18,110 nucleotides of DNA from JBFXEO01 sp050180015 (GCA_050180015.1 JBFXEO010000032.1:1-18110); one strand, 5' to 3'. Counted from the first letter of the stretch, positions 7,632 to 14,790 are shown. Numbers and translations are program-made. Notes: generated from the letters alone by a model not told the origin.

Positions 7632-7991
7632 ATGGCTTTGAGTAAAGTAGAAAGAAGACTCCGCATTAGGAGACGAATTCGCAAGAGAATTTCGGGAACA
7701 GCCGAAAAGCCCCGTCTATCGGTTTTCAGGAGCAACACCAATATATACGCACAGGTTATTGACGATATTAATGGTGTTACACTTGCTTCCGCTTCATCCT
7801 GCGTAAAGGAAATTGCTGGTAAAACCAATATAACTAAAACCGAACAAGCTCGACTTGTTGGTCAGCTTACAGCTAAAACCGCTATTGAGAAAGGAATTTC
7901 CGAAGTTGTTTTCGACCGCGGAGGGTACCTTTACCATGGTAGGGTGAAAGCTTTGGCTGATGCGGCAAGAGAGGGTGGACTTAAATTCTAA
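7632..7991 (+). CDS. rplR: 50S ribosomal protein L18 (uL18)
   Basis: A 119-residue L18. The basic N-terminal part (ERRLRIRRRIRKRISGTAEKPRLSVFRSN) and the C-terminal FDRGGYLYHGRVKALADAAREGGLKF are diagnostic. L18 binds 5S rRNA together with L5 in the central protuberance. It lies between rplF (20 nt) and rpsE (5 nt), the usual position. Confidence 0.98.
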   Translation: MALSKVERRLRIRRRIRKRISGTAEKPRLSVFRSNTNIYAQVIDDINGVTLASASSCVKEIAGKTNITKTEQARLVGQLTAKTAIEKGISEVVFDRGGYLYHGRVKALADAAREGGLKF

Positions 7992-7996
7992 CGAAG

Positions 7997-8518
7997 ATGT
8001 CAACGAATACAAATATACGTAGAGTTAAAGCCAGTGACCTTGAGCTTAAGGATAGGCTGGTTAGCATACAGCGCGTAACCAAGGTAACCAAGGGCGGTAG
8101 AACGTTTAGTTTCTCTGCAATTGTTGTTGTGGGCAACGAGAATGGTGTTGTTGGTTATGGTTTGGGTAAAGCCAGCGAGGTTACTGCTGCTATTTCAAAG
8201 GGTATTGAGGATGCAAAGAAAAACCTTGTTAAGGTTCCTGTATTTAAAGGTACAATTCCTCACGAGCAGGAGGCCAAGTTTGGCGGTGCAAAAGTGCTAA
8301 TCAGACCGGCATCGCACGGAACCGGAGTTAAGGCCGGAGGTGCTATGCGTGCTGTACTTGAAAGCGTCGGAGTAACCGATGTACTTGCTAAGTCTAAGGG
8401 TTCGTCAAACCCCCATAACCTGGTTAAAGCTACTGTAATGGCTCTTCTTGAGCTTCGCGATGCCCACACCATTGCAGAACAACGTGGCGTAACCTTAACG
8501 AAAGTGTTTAACGGCTAA
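7997..8518 (+). CDS. rpsE: 30S ribosomal protein S5 (uS5)
   Basis: A 173-residue S5. The N-terminal double-stranded-RNA-binding-like domain contains KVTKGGRTFSFSAIVVVGN (about 29-47), with the loop where spectinomycin-resistance mutations map in other bacteria; it looks wild type. The C-terminal domain has IRPASHGTGVKAGGAMRAV (102-120). S5 forms part of the mRNA entry channel and influences decoding accuracy. The start at 7997 is 5 nt after rplR. Confidence 0.98.
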   Translation: MSTNTNIRRVKASDLELKDRLVSIQRVTKVTKGGRTFSFSAIVVVGNENGVVGYGLGKASEVTAAISKGIEDAKKNLVKVPVFKGTIPHEQEAKFGGAKVLIRPASHGTGVKAGGAMRAVLESVGVTDVLAKSKGSSNPHNLVKATVMALLELRDAHTIAEQRGVTLTKVFNG

Positions 8519-8533
8519 AAGAAAACTTAGATT

Positions 8534-8713
8534 ATGGCAAAAGTGATAATAACTCAAGTTAGAAGTGTGATTGGCCACCCACAGCGTCAGCGTCTTACGC
8601 TGAGATCGCTCGGATTACGCAGAATAAATCATACTGTTGAGAAAGAGGCAACGCCCCAAATTTTGGGAATGATAGCGAAGGTGAAACACCTTGTTCGTGT
8701 AGAACAACAGTAG
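8534..8713 (+). CDS. rpmD: 50S ribosomal protein L30 (uL30)
   Basis: A short gene read directly: 59 codons from ATG 8534 to TAG 8711-8713. The product begins MAKVIITQVRSVIGHPQRQR, continues with LRSLGLRRINHTVEKE and ends VKHLVRVEQQ. This fits the L30/L7 ferredoxin-like fold: first strand, then a helix with TLRSLGL, then the strand with a hydrophobic end. L30 is a small 50S protein absent from some bacteria. Its place between rpsE (15 nt) and rplO (29 nt) is the canonical one. Confidence 0.97.
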   Translation: MAKVIITQVRSVIGHPQRQRLTLRSLGLRRINHTVEKEATPQILGMIAKVKHLVRVEQQ

Positions 8714-8742
8714 TTAGCTTAACCCTTATAAAGTATTGAGCA

Positions 8743-9189
8743 ATGAAATTAAGTAATTTAAAACCCGCTGAAGGATCTACCCGCAACAGAAAGAGAATTG
8801 GACGCGGTCAAGGTTCCGGTCATGGTGGTACTTCTACCAGGGGCCACAAGGGCGCAAAATCCCGCTCTGGTTACTCCAGAAAAATTGGTTTTGAAGGTGG
8901 CCAGATGCCTATTCAGCGCCGTCTTCCAAAGTATGGGTTTAAGAATCCATTCCGTACGGAATACAGGGCTATCAACATTGGCGTACTACAGGAGTTAGCC
9001 GAAAATCATGGATATTCATCTATTGATGTTGAAACGTTGATTAATGCCGGTTTTGCATCCCGTAAAGATATGATTAAAGTATTGGGCAATGGTACGCTAA
9101 CCGCCAAGTTGGAGGTTAAGGCCCATGCCTTTTCTAAAAAAGCCATTGAGGCAATAGAAGCAGCAAGTGGAACCGTTGTAAAACTTTAG
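8743..9189 (+). CDS. rplO: 50S ribosomal protein L15 (uL15)
   Basis: A 148-residue L15. The N-terminal glycine- and arginine-rich extension (KRIGRGQGSGHGGTSTRGHK, from about residue 18) threads into 23S rRNA. The globular C-terminal part contains the RRLPKYGFKNPF segment and ends VKAHAFSKKAIEAIEAASGTVVKL. It joins late in 50S assembly. The gene lies 4 nt before secY, the same pairing as in most bacteria. Confidence 0.97.
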   Translation: MKLSNLKPAEGSTRNRKRIGRGQGSGHGGTSTRGHKGAKSRSGYSRKIGFEGGQMPIQRRLPKYGFKNPFRTEYRAINIGVLQELAENHGYSSIDVETLINAGFASRKDMIKVLGNGTLTAKLEVKAHAFSKKAIEAIEAASGTVVKL

Positions 9190-9193
9190 GCTG

Positions 9194-10516
9194 ATGAAAG
9201 CTTTCTTTCAAACCATTAAGAATATATACAAGATAGAGGATCTGCGAAAGAGGATTCTCTATACTCTTGGTATCCTGCTAATTTACCGGCTTGGTAGTTT
9301 TGTGGTAATACCCGGTTTAGATCCTGATAAGCTGGGTGCATTACAGGAACAAACCAAGGAAGGTATTTTAGGGCTACTCGATATGTTTTCGGGTGGTGCT
9401 TTTCATAACGCCTCTATTTTTGCACTTGGTATTATGCCTTACATCTCTGCGTCTATTGTGGTGCAGCTGCTAGGGATAGCGATACCATACTTTCAGCGCT
9501 TACAGAAAGAAGGCGAAAGCGGTAGGAATAAAATTAATCAGATAACCCGTTTCCTTACCGTAGCTATTCTGATGCTGCAGGGCCCCGCGTATTTGGCAAA
9601 TTTACATGCCCAGCTGCCCGAATCGGCCTTTGTGCTTAAAGGCACAATGTTTACAATTTCCTCAACAGTTATTTTAATTGCAGGCACGATGTTTATCATG
9701 TGGCTGGGTGAAAAAATAACCGATAAAGGAATTGGCAATGGTATATCGTTAATCATTATGATTGGTATTATAGCGCGGCTGCCATTTGCTGTATCCGCAG
9801 AGTTTTTCTCAAGGGCAGAGGAACTTACCGGGGGCCTTGTTATGTTCTTGGTTGAATTAATTATACTTTTTGTTGTTTTCATGTTCTCTATCCTTTTGGT
9901 TCAGGGAACCCGAAAAATACCAGTACAGTACGCAAAGCGAATAGTAGGCAATAAGCAGTACGGCGGCGTACGTCAGTATATACCGCTGAAGGTAAATGCT
10001 GCCGGGGTAATGCCAATTATTTTTGCCCAGGCATTGATGTTTATCCCCATGCTATTTGCCCGTTTTGATTCCACCGCTGGGATTGCTGCTGCATTTAACT
10101 ATACAGGTTTTCTTTACAATTTTACCTTTGCGCTGCTCATAATTCTTTTCACCTATTTTTATACGGCTATCACTATTAATCCGAATCAGATGGCCGAGGA
10201 TATGAAAAAGAATGGAGGATTTATACCTGGCGTAAAGCCCGGAAAGAAAACTGTTGAATATCTTGATTCTATAATGTCGAGAATTACTCTACCTGGATCT
10301 GTTTTCCTGGCAATTATTGCAATATTACCGGCATTTGCCATGCTACTTGGTGTTAACAATCAGTTTTCCCACTTCTTTGGCGGAACATCCCTGCTAATTC
10401 TAGTTGGCGTGGTACTGGACACCCTGCAACAAATAGAGAGCCACCTACTAATGAGGCATTATGATGGCCTGATGAAAAGCGGGAGGATTAAGGGTAGATC
10501 GGGCGGTGGATTTTAA
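9194..10516 (+). CDS. secY: Preprotein translocase subunit SecY
   Basis: A 440-residue integral membrane protein, the pore of the SecYEG translocon. It begins with a basic cytoplasmic segment (IEDLRKRILYTLGILLIYRLG). The family signature around GIMPYISASIVVQLL (about residues 79-93) is intact, with the plug region GLLDMFSGGAFHNASIF just before it. About ten hydrophobic segments are visible. The cytoplasmic loops include GTRKIPVQYAKR and the GGFIPGVKPGKKTVEYLD loop before the late membrane segments; both are ribosome/SecA contact loops in the family. It ends GRIKGRSGGGF. Confidence 0.98.
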   Translation: MKAFFQTIKNIYKIEDLRKRILYTLGILLIYRLGSFVVIPGLDPDKLGALQEQTKEGILGLLDMFSGGAFHNASIFALGIMPYISASIVVQLLGIAIPYFQRLQKEGESGRNKINQITRFLTVAILMLQGPAYLANLHAQLPESAFVLKGTMFTISSTVILIAGTMFIMWLGEKITDKGIGNGISLIIMIGIIARLPFAVSAEFFSRAEELTGGLVMFLVELIILFVVFMFSILLVQGTRKIPVQYAKRIVGNKQYGGVRQYIPLKVNAAGVMPIIFAQALMFIPMLFARFDSTAGIAAAFNYTGFLYNFTFALLIILFTYFYTAITINPNQMAEDMKKNGGFIPGVKPGKKTVEYLDSIMSRITLPGSVFLAIIAILPAFAMLLGVNNQFSHFFGGTSLLILVGVVLDTLQQIESHLLMRHYDGLMKSGRIKGRSGGGF

Positions 10517-10543
10517 GGCGCAGACCAACTAAAGTTCTTTATA

Positions 10544-11317
10544 ATGCTTTTTACAAAAACAGAGGAAGAGATTGAGTTGCTGAGGCTAAATAACGATTTA
10601 GTATCGAAAACATTGGCCGAAGTGGCAAAATTGATTCGTCCGGGAATAACCACAAAAGAGCTGGATCGGAGAGCCGAGGAGTTTATCCGTGATAATGGAG
10701 CAGAACCAGGCTTTTTAGGCTATAATGGCTTTCCTGCAACTCTTTGTGTATCGGTAAACGACTCGGTCGTTCACGGAATACCTTCCTCGTATGCGCTACG
10801 AGATGGCGACATAGTGTCAGTTGATTGCGGAACATACCTGCATGGGTATTATGGCGATTCGGCCTACACTTTTGCTGTAGGAGAAATTAAGCCCGAAGTG
10901 CAGCGGCTGTTAAATGTAACCCGCGAGTGCCTTGTAAAAGGCATTACCGAGGCAGTGGATGGGGCACGTGTGGGAGACATCTCCTTTGCGGTTCAATCAC
11001 ATGCCGAAATCAATGGATTCTCGGTTGTACGCGAGCTGGTGGGGCATGGCCTAGGACGTAATATGCACGAGAAACCTGAAGTCCCTAACTTTGGTGCGAG
11101 GGGAAGAGGCCCAAAACTTGTTGATGGCTTGGTGATTTGCATTGAGCCCATGATTAACCTGGGCAGCAAAAATGTTTACCAGGAAAGAGATGGATGGACA
11201 ATCCGTACTCAGGACGGGAAACCATCGGCACACTACGAGTTAGCCGTTGTGGTAAGGAAAGGTAAAGCTGAAGTGCTTTCAACTTTCCACTATATAGAAG
11301 AAATCTTACGGGATTAG
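10544..11317 (+). CDS. map: Methionine aminopeptidase, type I
   Basis: A 257-residue M24A-family metallopeptidase that removes the initiator methionine from nascent proteins. All metal- and substrate-binding residues can be placed: His77 (VVHG), Asp94 (VDCG), Asp105 (YGDSA), His168 (VGHGLG), Glu201 (IEPM) and Glu232 (HYE), matching His79, Asp97, Asp108, His171, Glu204 and Glu235 of the E. coli enzyme. It lacks an N-terminal zinc-finger extension, so it is the short type I form. It directly follows secY (27 nt) with no adk between them. Confidence 0.98.
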   Translation: MLFTKTEEEIELLRLNNDLVSKTLAEVAKLIRPGITTKELDRRAEEFIRDNGAEPGFLGYNGFPATLCVSVNDSVVHGIPSSYALRDGDIVSVDCGTYLHGYYGDSAYTFAVGEIKPEVQRLLNVTRECLVKGITEAVDGARVGDISFAVQSHAEINGFSVVRELVGHGLGRNMHEKPEVPNFGARGRGPKLVDGLVICIEPMINLGSKNVYQERDGWTIRTQDGKPSAHYELAVVVRKGKAEVLSTFHYIEEILRD

Positions 11318-11335
11318 TTAAATTTATTAAAACGA

Positions 11336-11554
11336 ATGTCGAAACAAACTGCAATTGAAAAAGATGGAACCATCGTTGAAGCGCTATCCAACGCGATGTT
11401 TAGGGTAGAGCTTGATAATGGACATGTTATTATTGCCCATATATCCGGGAAAATGCGTATGCACTACATAAAAATATTGCCCGGCGATAAGGTACGTGTC
11501 GAGATGTCGCCTTACGATTTAACTAAAGGCCGTATAACTTTCAGGTATAAGTAA
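11336..11554 (+). CDS. infA: Translation initiation factor IF-1
   Basis: A 72-residue S1-type OB-fold protein, exactly the usual length. EKDGTIVEALSNAMFRVELDNGH, AHISGKMRMHYIKILPGDKV and the C-terminal SPYDLTKGRITFRYK are characteristic. IF-1 blocks the A site of the 30S subunit during initiation together with IF-2 and IF-3. It lies 18 nt after map and 19 nt before rpmJ. Confidence 0.98.
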   Translation: MSKQTAIEKDGTIVEALSNAMFRVELDNGHVIIAHISGKMRMHYIKILPGDKVRVEMSPYDLTKGRITFRYK

Positions 11555-11573
11555 ATAATTAAATATTGTAAAG

Positions 11574-11690
11574 ATGAAAGTAAGAACCTCAATAAAGAAG
11601 CGCAGTGACGATTGTAAAATCGTAAGGCGTAAGGGTCGCTTGTATGTGATCAACAAAAAAAATCCAAAGTACAAGCAACGCCAAGGATAA
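11574..11690 (+). CDS. rpmJ: 50S ribosomal protein L36 (bL36), zinc-free form
   Basis: A 38-codon gene read directly from ATG 11574 to TAA 11688-11690. The product starts MKVRTSIKKRSDDCKIVRRK and ends NKKNPKYKQRQG, which is unmistakably L36. The zinc-binding form has a C-x2-C-x12-C-x5-H-type set of ligands. Here the first cysteine position is Ser11, Cys14 is kept, the third position is Asn and the His position is Tyr33, so zinc cannot be bound. L36 helps to fold domain V/VI helices of 23S rRNA. The stop codon begins a TAATTTTG repeat discussed separately. Confidence 0.97.
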   Translation: MKVRTSIKKRSDDCKIVRRKGRLYVINKKNPKYKQRQG

Positions 11691-11707
11691 TTTTGTTTAA
11701 TTTTGTA
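11688..11707 (+). promoter_or_regulatory. Tandem TAATTTTG boxes, candidate internal promoter before rpsM
   Basis: Two copies of a 10-bp unit, TAATTTTGTT at 11688-11697 and TAATTTTGTA at 11698-11707, differ only in the last base. Both contain TAATTTTG, an exact match to the TAnnTTTG -7 element known for the Bacteroidota primary sigma factor. They lie 24-43 nt before the rpsM start, in one of the two largest gaps of the cluster. I could not find a convincing -33 (TTTG/TTG) box at the right distance, so the promoter call is tentative; the repeat itself is certain. Confidence 0.35.
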
Positions 11708-11730
11708 CTCTAATTTTTTAAAGTAACGAT

Positions 11731-12108
11731 ATGGCACGTATAGTAGGTGTAGATTTGCCGAAAAACAAGAGAGGAGAGATTGCTCTTACCTATATTTATG
11801 GCATAGGAAGAAGTAGTTCTCGTAAAATACTTGACCAAGCAGGCATTAGCCGTGATATTAAAGTATCGGATTGGACCGATGAAAATATTAACGCAATTAG
11901 AACAATCCTGAATGAGGGGTATAAGGTTGAGGGTGAACTCCGTTCCATGGTGCAGCTAAGCATTAAGCGATTAATGGACATTGGCTGCTACCGGGGAATT
12001 CGCCATCGACTTGGGTTGCCTGTGAGGGGGCAAACAACCAAGAATAATGCCCGTACACGTAAAGGCAGAAAGAAAACCGTTGCCAACAAGAAGAAGGCTA
12101 CTAAATAG
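11731..12108 (+). CDS. rpsM: 30S ribosomal protein S13 (uS13)
   Basis: A 125-residue S13. It starts MARIVGVDLPKNKRGEIALTYI, has the helix-two-turn-helix region around YGIGRSSSRKIL (23-34), and the C-terminal signature YRGIRHRLGLPVRGQTT (87-103) followed by a lysine-rich tail that reaches P-site tRNA. S13 forms bridges to the 50S subunit through L5. It opens the alpha-type block, 40 nt after rpmJ. Confidence 0.98.
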   Translation: MARIVGVDLPKNKRGEIALTYIYGIGRSSSRKILDQAGISRDIKVSDWTDENINAIRTILNEGYKVEGELRSMVQLSIKRLMDIGCYRGIRHRLGLPVRGQTTKNNARTRKGRKKTVANKKKATK

Positions 12109-12119
12109 TAAATAAGGCT

Positions 12120-12509
12120 ATGGCAAAAAAAACAGTTACCAATAAGAAAAAAATTGTTAAGGTTGATCCTGTGGGACAGGCACATATTCACTCGTCCTTC
12201 AACAATATTATAGTATCGTTAACCAACAGTACTGGTCAGGTCATTTCGTGGTCATCGGCGGGGAAAATGGGATTTAAAGGCTCTAAGAAGAACACTCCGT
12301 ATGCCGGACAAACCGCTGCAGCTGATTGTTCAAAAGTTGCTTACGACCTAGGATTACGCAAGGTTAAGGTATTTGTAAAAGGACCTGGTGCAGGACGGGA
12401 GTCTGCCATCAGAACAATTCATTCGGCAGGTATAGAAGTTACTGAAATTATTGATGTTACTCCTCTACCACACAATGGATGTCGTCCTCCTAAACGTCGT
12501 AGGGTTTAA
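12120..12509 (+). CDS. rpsK: 30S ribosomal protein S11 (uS11)
   Basis: A 129-residue S11. The N-terminus is lysine-rich; the core contains GQAHIHSSFNNIIVSLTNSTGQ and SSAGKMGFKGSKKNTPYAGQ. The end, VTPLPHNGCRPPKRRRV, holds Asn119-Gly120, at the same numbers as the E. coli S11 site that becomes isoaspartate. S11 lies on the platform near the Shine-Dalgarno/anti-Shine-Dalgarno helix and E-site mRNA, a region known to be modified in Bacteroidota ribosomes. Confidence 0.98.
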   Translation: MAKKTVTNKKKIVKVDPVGQAHIHSSFNNIIVSLTNSTGQVISWSSAGKMGFKGSKKNTPYAGQTAAADCSKVAYDLGLRKVKVFVKGPGAGRESAIRTIHSAGIEVTEIIDVTPLPHNGCRPPKRRRV

Positions 12510-12520
12510 CTTTATGTAAC

Positions 12521-12539
12521 TTATTTGAGAAACAAATAA
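12521..12539 (+). repeat. Short inverted repeat before rpsD
   Basis: TTATTTG (12521-12527) and its exact reverse complement CAAATAA (12533-12539) are separated by AGAAA. It would form a 7-bp AT-rich stem with a 5-nt loop, and its last base is 11 nt before the rpsD start. It is followed by ACTTTAAACGG rather than a T-tract, so it is not an intrinsic terminator. It could be a weak S4-responsive leader element or chance in AT-rich DNA. Confidence 0.35.
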
Positions 12540-12550
12540 CTTTAAACGGA

Positions 12551-13159
12551 ATGGCAAGATATACTGGACCAAGTACCAAAATTGCACGTAAGTTTGGTGA
12601 GCCTATTTATGGACCGGATAAATACTTCGAGAAGAAGAACTATCCTCCCGGAATGCATGGCTTAATGAAAAAACGTAAAAAAATGTCGGAGTACGGCACT
12701 CAGCTGCAGGAAAAGCAAAAGGCTAAATTTATTTATGGCGTTCTTGAGCGCCAGTTTGCCAAGGCCTTTCGCAAGGCAGTCCGGAGCAAGGGTACTACCG
12801 GTGAGATTTTACTTCAGATTCTGGAAGCACGCCTCGATAACGTAGTTTTCCGGCTGGGAATTGCCCCTACCCGGGCAGCGGCCCGCCAGCTGGTATCGCA
12901 CAGGCATATCGTAGTTAATGGCAAGGTGGTGAACATTCCATCCTATGAGTTGAGGCCGGGCGATGTTGTTGCAGTTCGCGAACGCTCCAAATCACTCGAA
13001 GCTATTGGCGATTCGCTGGCAGCAAACCGTCATACCAAGTATTCGTGGTTGGAGTGGAATAAGGATGAGTTTAGCGGAAAGTTTATGAACATTCCCGAAA
13101 GAACGGAAATCCCCGAAAATATCAAGGAGCAATTAATTGTTGAACTTTACTCTAAGTAA
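12551..13159 (+). CDS. rpsD: 30S ribosomal protein S4 (uS4), without zinc cysteines
   Basis: A 202-residue S4. It begins MARYTGPSTKIARKFGEPIY and includes KKNYPPGMHG (28-37). The S4 RNA-binding domain runs from about residue 93, with ARLDNVVFRLGIAPTRAAAR (93-112). The cysteines that bind zinc in the N-terminus of some bacterial S4 proteins are missing. S4 nucleates 30S assembly at the 16S five-way junction, and in E. coli and Bacillus it represses its own synthesis. Here the gene follows a 41-nt gap with an inverted repeat and lies 17 nt before rpoA. Confidence 0.98.
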   Translation: MARYTGPSTKIARKFGEPIYGPDKYFEKKNYPPGMHGLMKKRKKMSEYGTQLQEKQKAKFIYGVLERQFAKAFRKAVRSKGTTGEILLQILEARLDNVVFRLGIAPTRAAARQLVSHRHIVVNGKVVNIPSYELRPGDVVAVRERSKSLEAIGDSLAANRHTKYSWLEWNKDEFSGKFMNIPERTEIPENIKEQLIVELYSK

Positions 13160-13176
13160 TTAAACCTATACCATAT

Positions 13177-14169
13177 ATGGCAATACTGGCATTTCAAAAA
13201 CCCGATAAGGTTATTATGCTTGAATCTACTGACATAGTTGGTAAGTTCGAGTTTCGTCCTCTTGAGCCAGGCTATGGTATCACGGTGGGCAATGCTTTAA
13301 GGCGAATTCTTCTTTCCTCACTCGAGGGGTATGCTATTACATGGATTAAGATTCGTGGTGTTGATCATGAATTTTCAGCCATTCCAGGGGTAATTGAAGA
13401 TGTAACAGAGATAATCCTTAATCTCAAGCAGATCCGCTTTAAACGTATTGTTGATGGAGTTGATAGTGAAAGGGTAACCATAACAATTACCGGACAGAAT
13501 GAATTCAAGGCAGGATACTTATCCAACTTCCTGTCGAACTTTAAGGTTCTGAACCCCGATTTGGTTATCTGCAAAATGGAACCCGACGTTAAAATTGAGG
13601 TTGACATACATATCAACAAGGGACGGGGATACGTTCCGGCCGAGGAAAATAAGCCCGAAGATGGAGAGTTTGGAATCATCCCAATTGATTCAATCCATAC
13701 CCCAATTCGGAATGTTAAGTATTCGGTTGAAAACTACCGTGTAGAGCAGAAGACTGACTACGAAAAACTCCTGATGGAAATTGTTTCCGATGGCTCCATA
13801 CATCCAAAGGATGCCCTGAAGGAAGCCGCTAAAATTTTGATTTACCATTTCATGCTTTTCTCCGATGAAAAGATTACCCTTGAAACGGAAGATAAGTATG
13901 ATTCAGAAGAATTTGACGAGGAAGTACTGCACATGCGTCAACTTCTGAAGCAGAAGCTGGTTGATCTCGACCTTTCGGTTCGTGCGCTCAACTGTTTAAA
14001 AGCTGCCGATGTAGATACCCTGGGCGACCTTGTTCGTTACAACAAGAATGATCTACTCAAGTTTAGGAACTTTGGTAAAAAATCACTGACTGAACTCGAA
14101 GATCTACTCGATGGGTTAAGCCTATCTTTCGGCATGGATATAACAAAGTATAAACTGGATAAGGATTAA
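13177..14169 (+). CDS. rpoA: DNA-directed RNA polymerase subunit alpha
   Basis: A 330-residue alpha subunit (E. coli 329). The N-terminal dimerisation and assembly domain covers about residues 1-230, with VGNALRRILLSSLEGYAI at 37-54. An acidic linker (about 231-255, ETEDKYDSEEFDEE) joins it to the C-terminal domain (about 256-320). Arg269, in SVRALNCLKA, matches Arg265 of E. coli, which contacts UP-element DNA and activators, and FGKKSLTELEDLL is the second conserved CTD helix. It is 5 nt upstream of rplQ. Confidence 0.99.
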   Translation: MAILAFQKPDKVIMLESTDIVGKFEFRPLEPGYGITVGNALRRILLSSLEGYAITWIKIRGVDHEFSAIPGVIEDVTEIILNLKQIRFKRIVDGVDSERVTITITGQNEFKAGYLSNFLSNFKVLNPDLVICKMEPDVKIEVDIHINKGRGYVPAEENKPEDGEFGIIPIDSIHTPIRNVKYSVENYRVEQKTDYEKLLMEIVSDGSIHPKDALKEAAKILIYHFMLFSDEKITLETEDKYDSEEFDEEVLHMRQLLKQKLVDLDLSVRALNCLKAADVDTLGDLVRYNKNDLLKFRNFGKKSLTELEDLLDGLSLSFGMDITKYKLDKD

Positions 14170-14174
14170 TTGCG

Positions 14175-14699
14175 ATGAGACATAACAAGAAGTTTAATCA
14201 CCTAGGAAGGGAAAGTGCTCACCGTAAAGCAATGCTTTCAAATATGGCCAGCAGTTTAATTCTCCACAAGAGAATTACAACTACCGTTGCCAAGGCAAAA
14301 GCTTTAAGAATGTATGTAGAGCCCCTGATTACGAAAAGTAAAAACGATACAACCCATTCACGCCGTACTGTTTTTAGCTATTTACAGGATAAATATGCTG
14401 TAACAGAACTCTTCAGGGAGGTTTCTCAAAAAGTGGCTGACCGCCCAGGAGGATATACCCGTATCCTGAAAACAGGAACCCGTTTGGGCGACAACGCCGA
14501 TATGTGTATCATTGAACTAGTCGATTTCAATACCACGTACCTTAAGGAGGCCGCAAAACCCGCCGCAAAGAAAACCCGTAGGGCAGGCTCAAAGGCCAAG
14601 AAGGATGAAACGGTAACCGCGGAATCAGCTGAAAAAAAAGCTATCACCGTTGATAAAGTTGAAAGCAACACGGCAAACACTGATGAGAAATCAGAATAA
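14175..14699 (+). CDS. rplQ: 50S ribosomal protein L17 (bL17) with a long charged C-terminal tail
   Basis: A 174-residue protein; the L17 core is about residues 1-118 (MRHNKKFNHLGRESAHRKAM, HKRITTTVAKAKALR, RLGDNADMCIIELVDF). E. coli L17 has 127 residues, so about 50 are extra here. The tail is first basic and alanine-rich (AAKPAAKKTRRAGSKAKK) and then acidic (ending NTANTDEKSE), with no visible domain. Long L17 tails of this kind are common in Bacteroidota. L17 lies near the peptide exit. It closes the cluster and is followed by a terminator 27 nt after its stop. Confidence 0.98.
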   Translation: MRHNKKFNHLGRESAHRKAMLSNMASSLILHKRITTTVAKAKALRMYVEPLITKSKNDTTHSRRTVFSYLQDKYAVTELFREVSQKVADRPGGYTRILKTGTRLGDNADMCIIELVDFNTTYLKEAAKPAAKKTRRAGSKAKKDETVTAESAEKKAITVDKVESNTANTDEKSE

Positions 14700-14725
14700 C
14701 CGGCTGTTGACATATTTTAAAGAAT

Positions 14726-14758
14726 GGGGATAAGCAAATTTGCTATATCCCCTTTTTT
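14726..14758 (+). terminator. Intrinsic terminator after rplQ
   Basis: GGGGATA (14726-14732) pairs with TATCCCC (14746-14752). Between them AGC...GCT extends the stem beyond a one-base A bulge around an AAATTT loop. The stem is followed directly by six T (14753-14758). The position, 27 nt after the rplQ stop and 33 nt before eno, marks the end of the ribosomal transcript, although read-through into eno cannot be excluded. Confidence 0.88.
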
Positions 14759-14790
14759 ATCAAAATACATTACACTAAATATTTACTTCT

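Noticed and set aside
14706..14734. TTGACA followed after 17 nt by ATAAGC, a possible sigma70-type promoter before eno
   Set aside because: The -10 match is poor, the start would lie inside the rplQ terminator hairpin, and Bacteroidota primary sigma factors use a different consensus.
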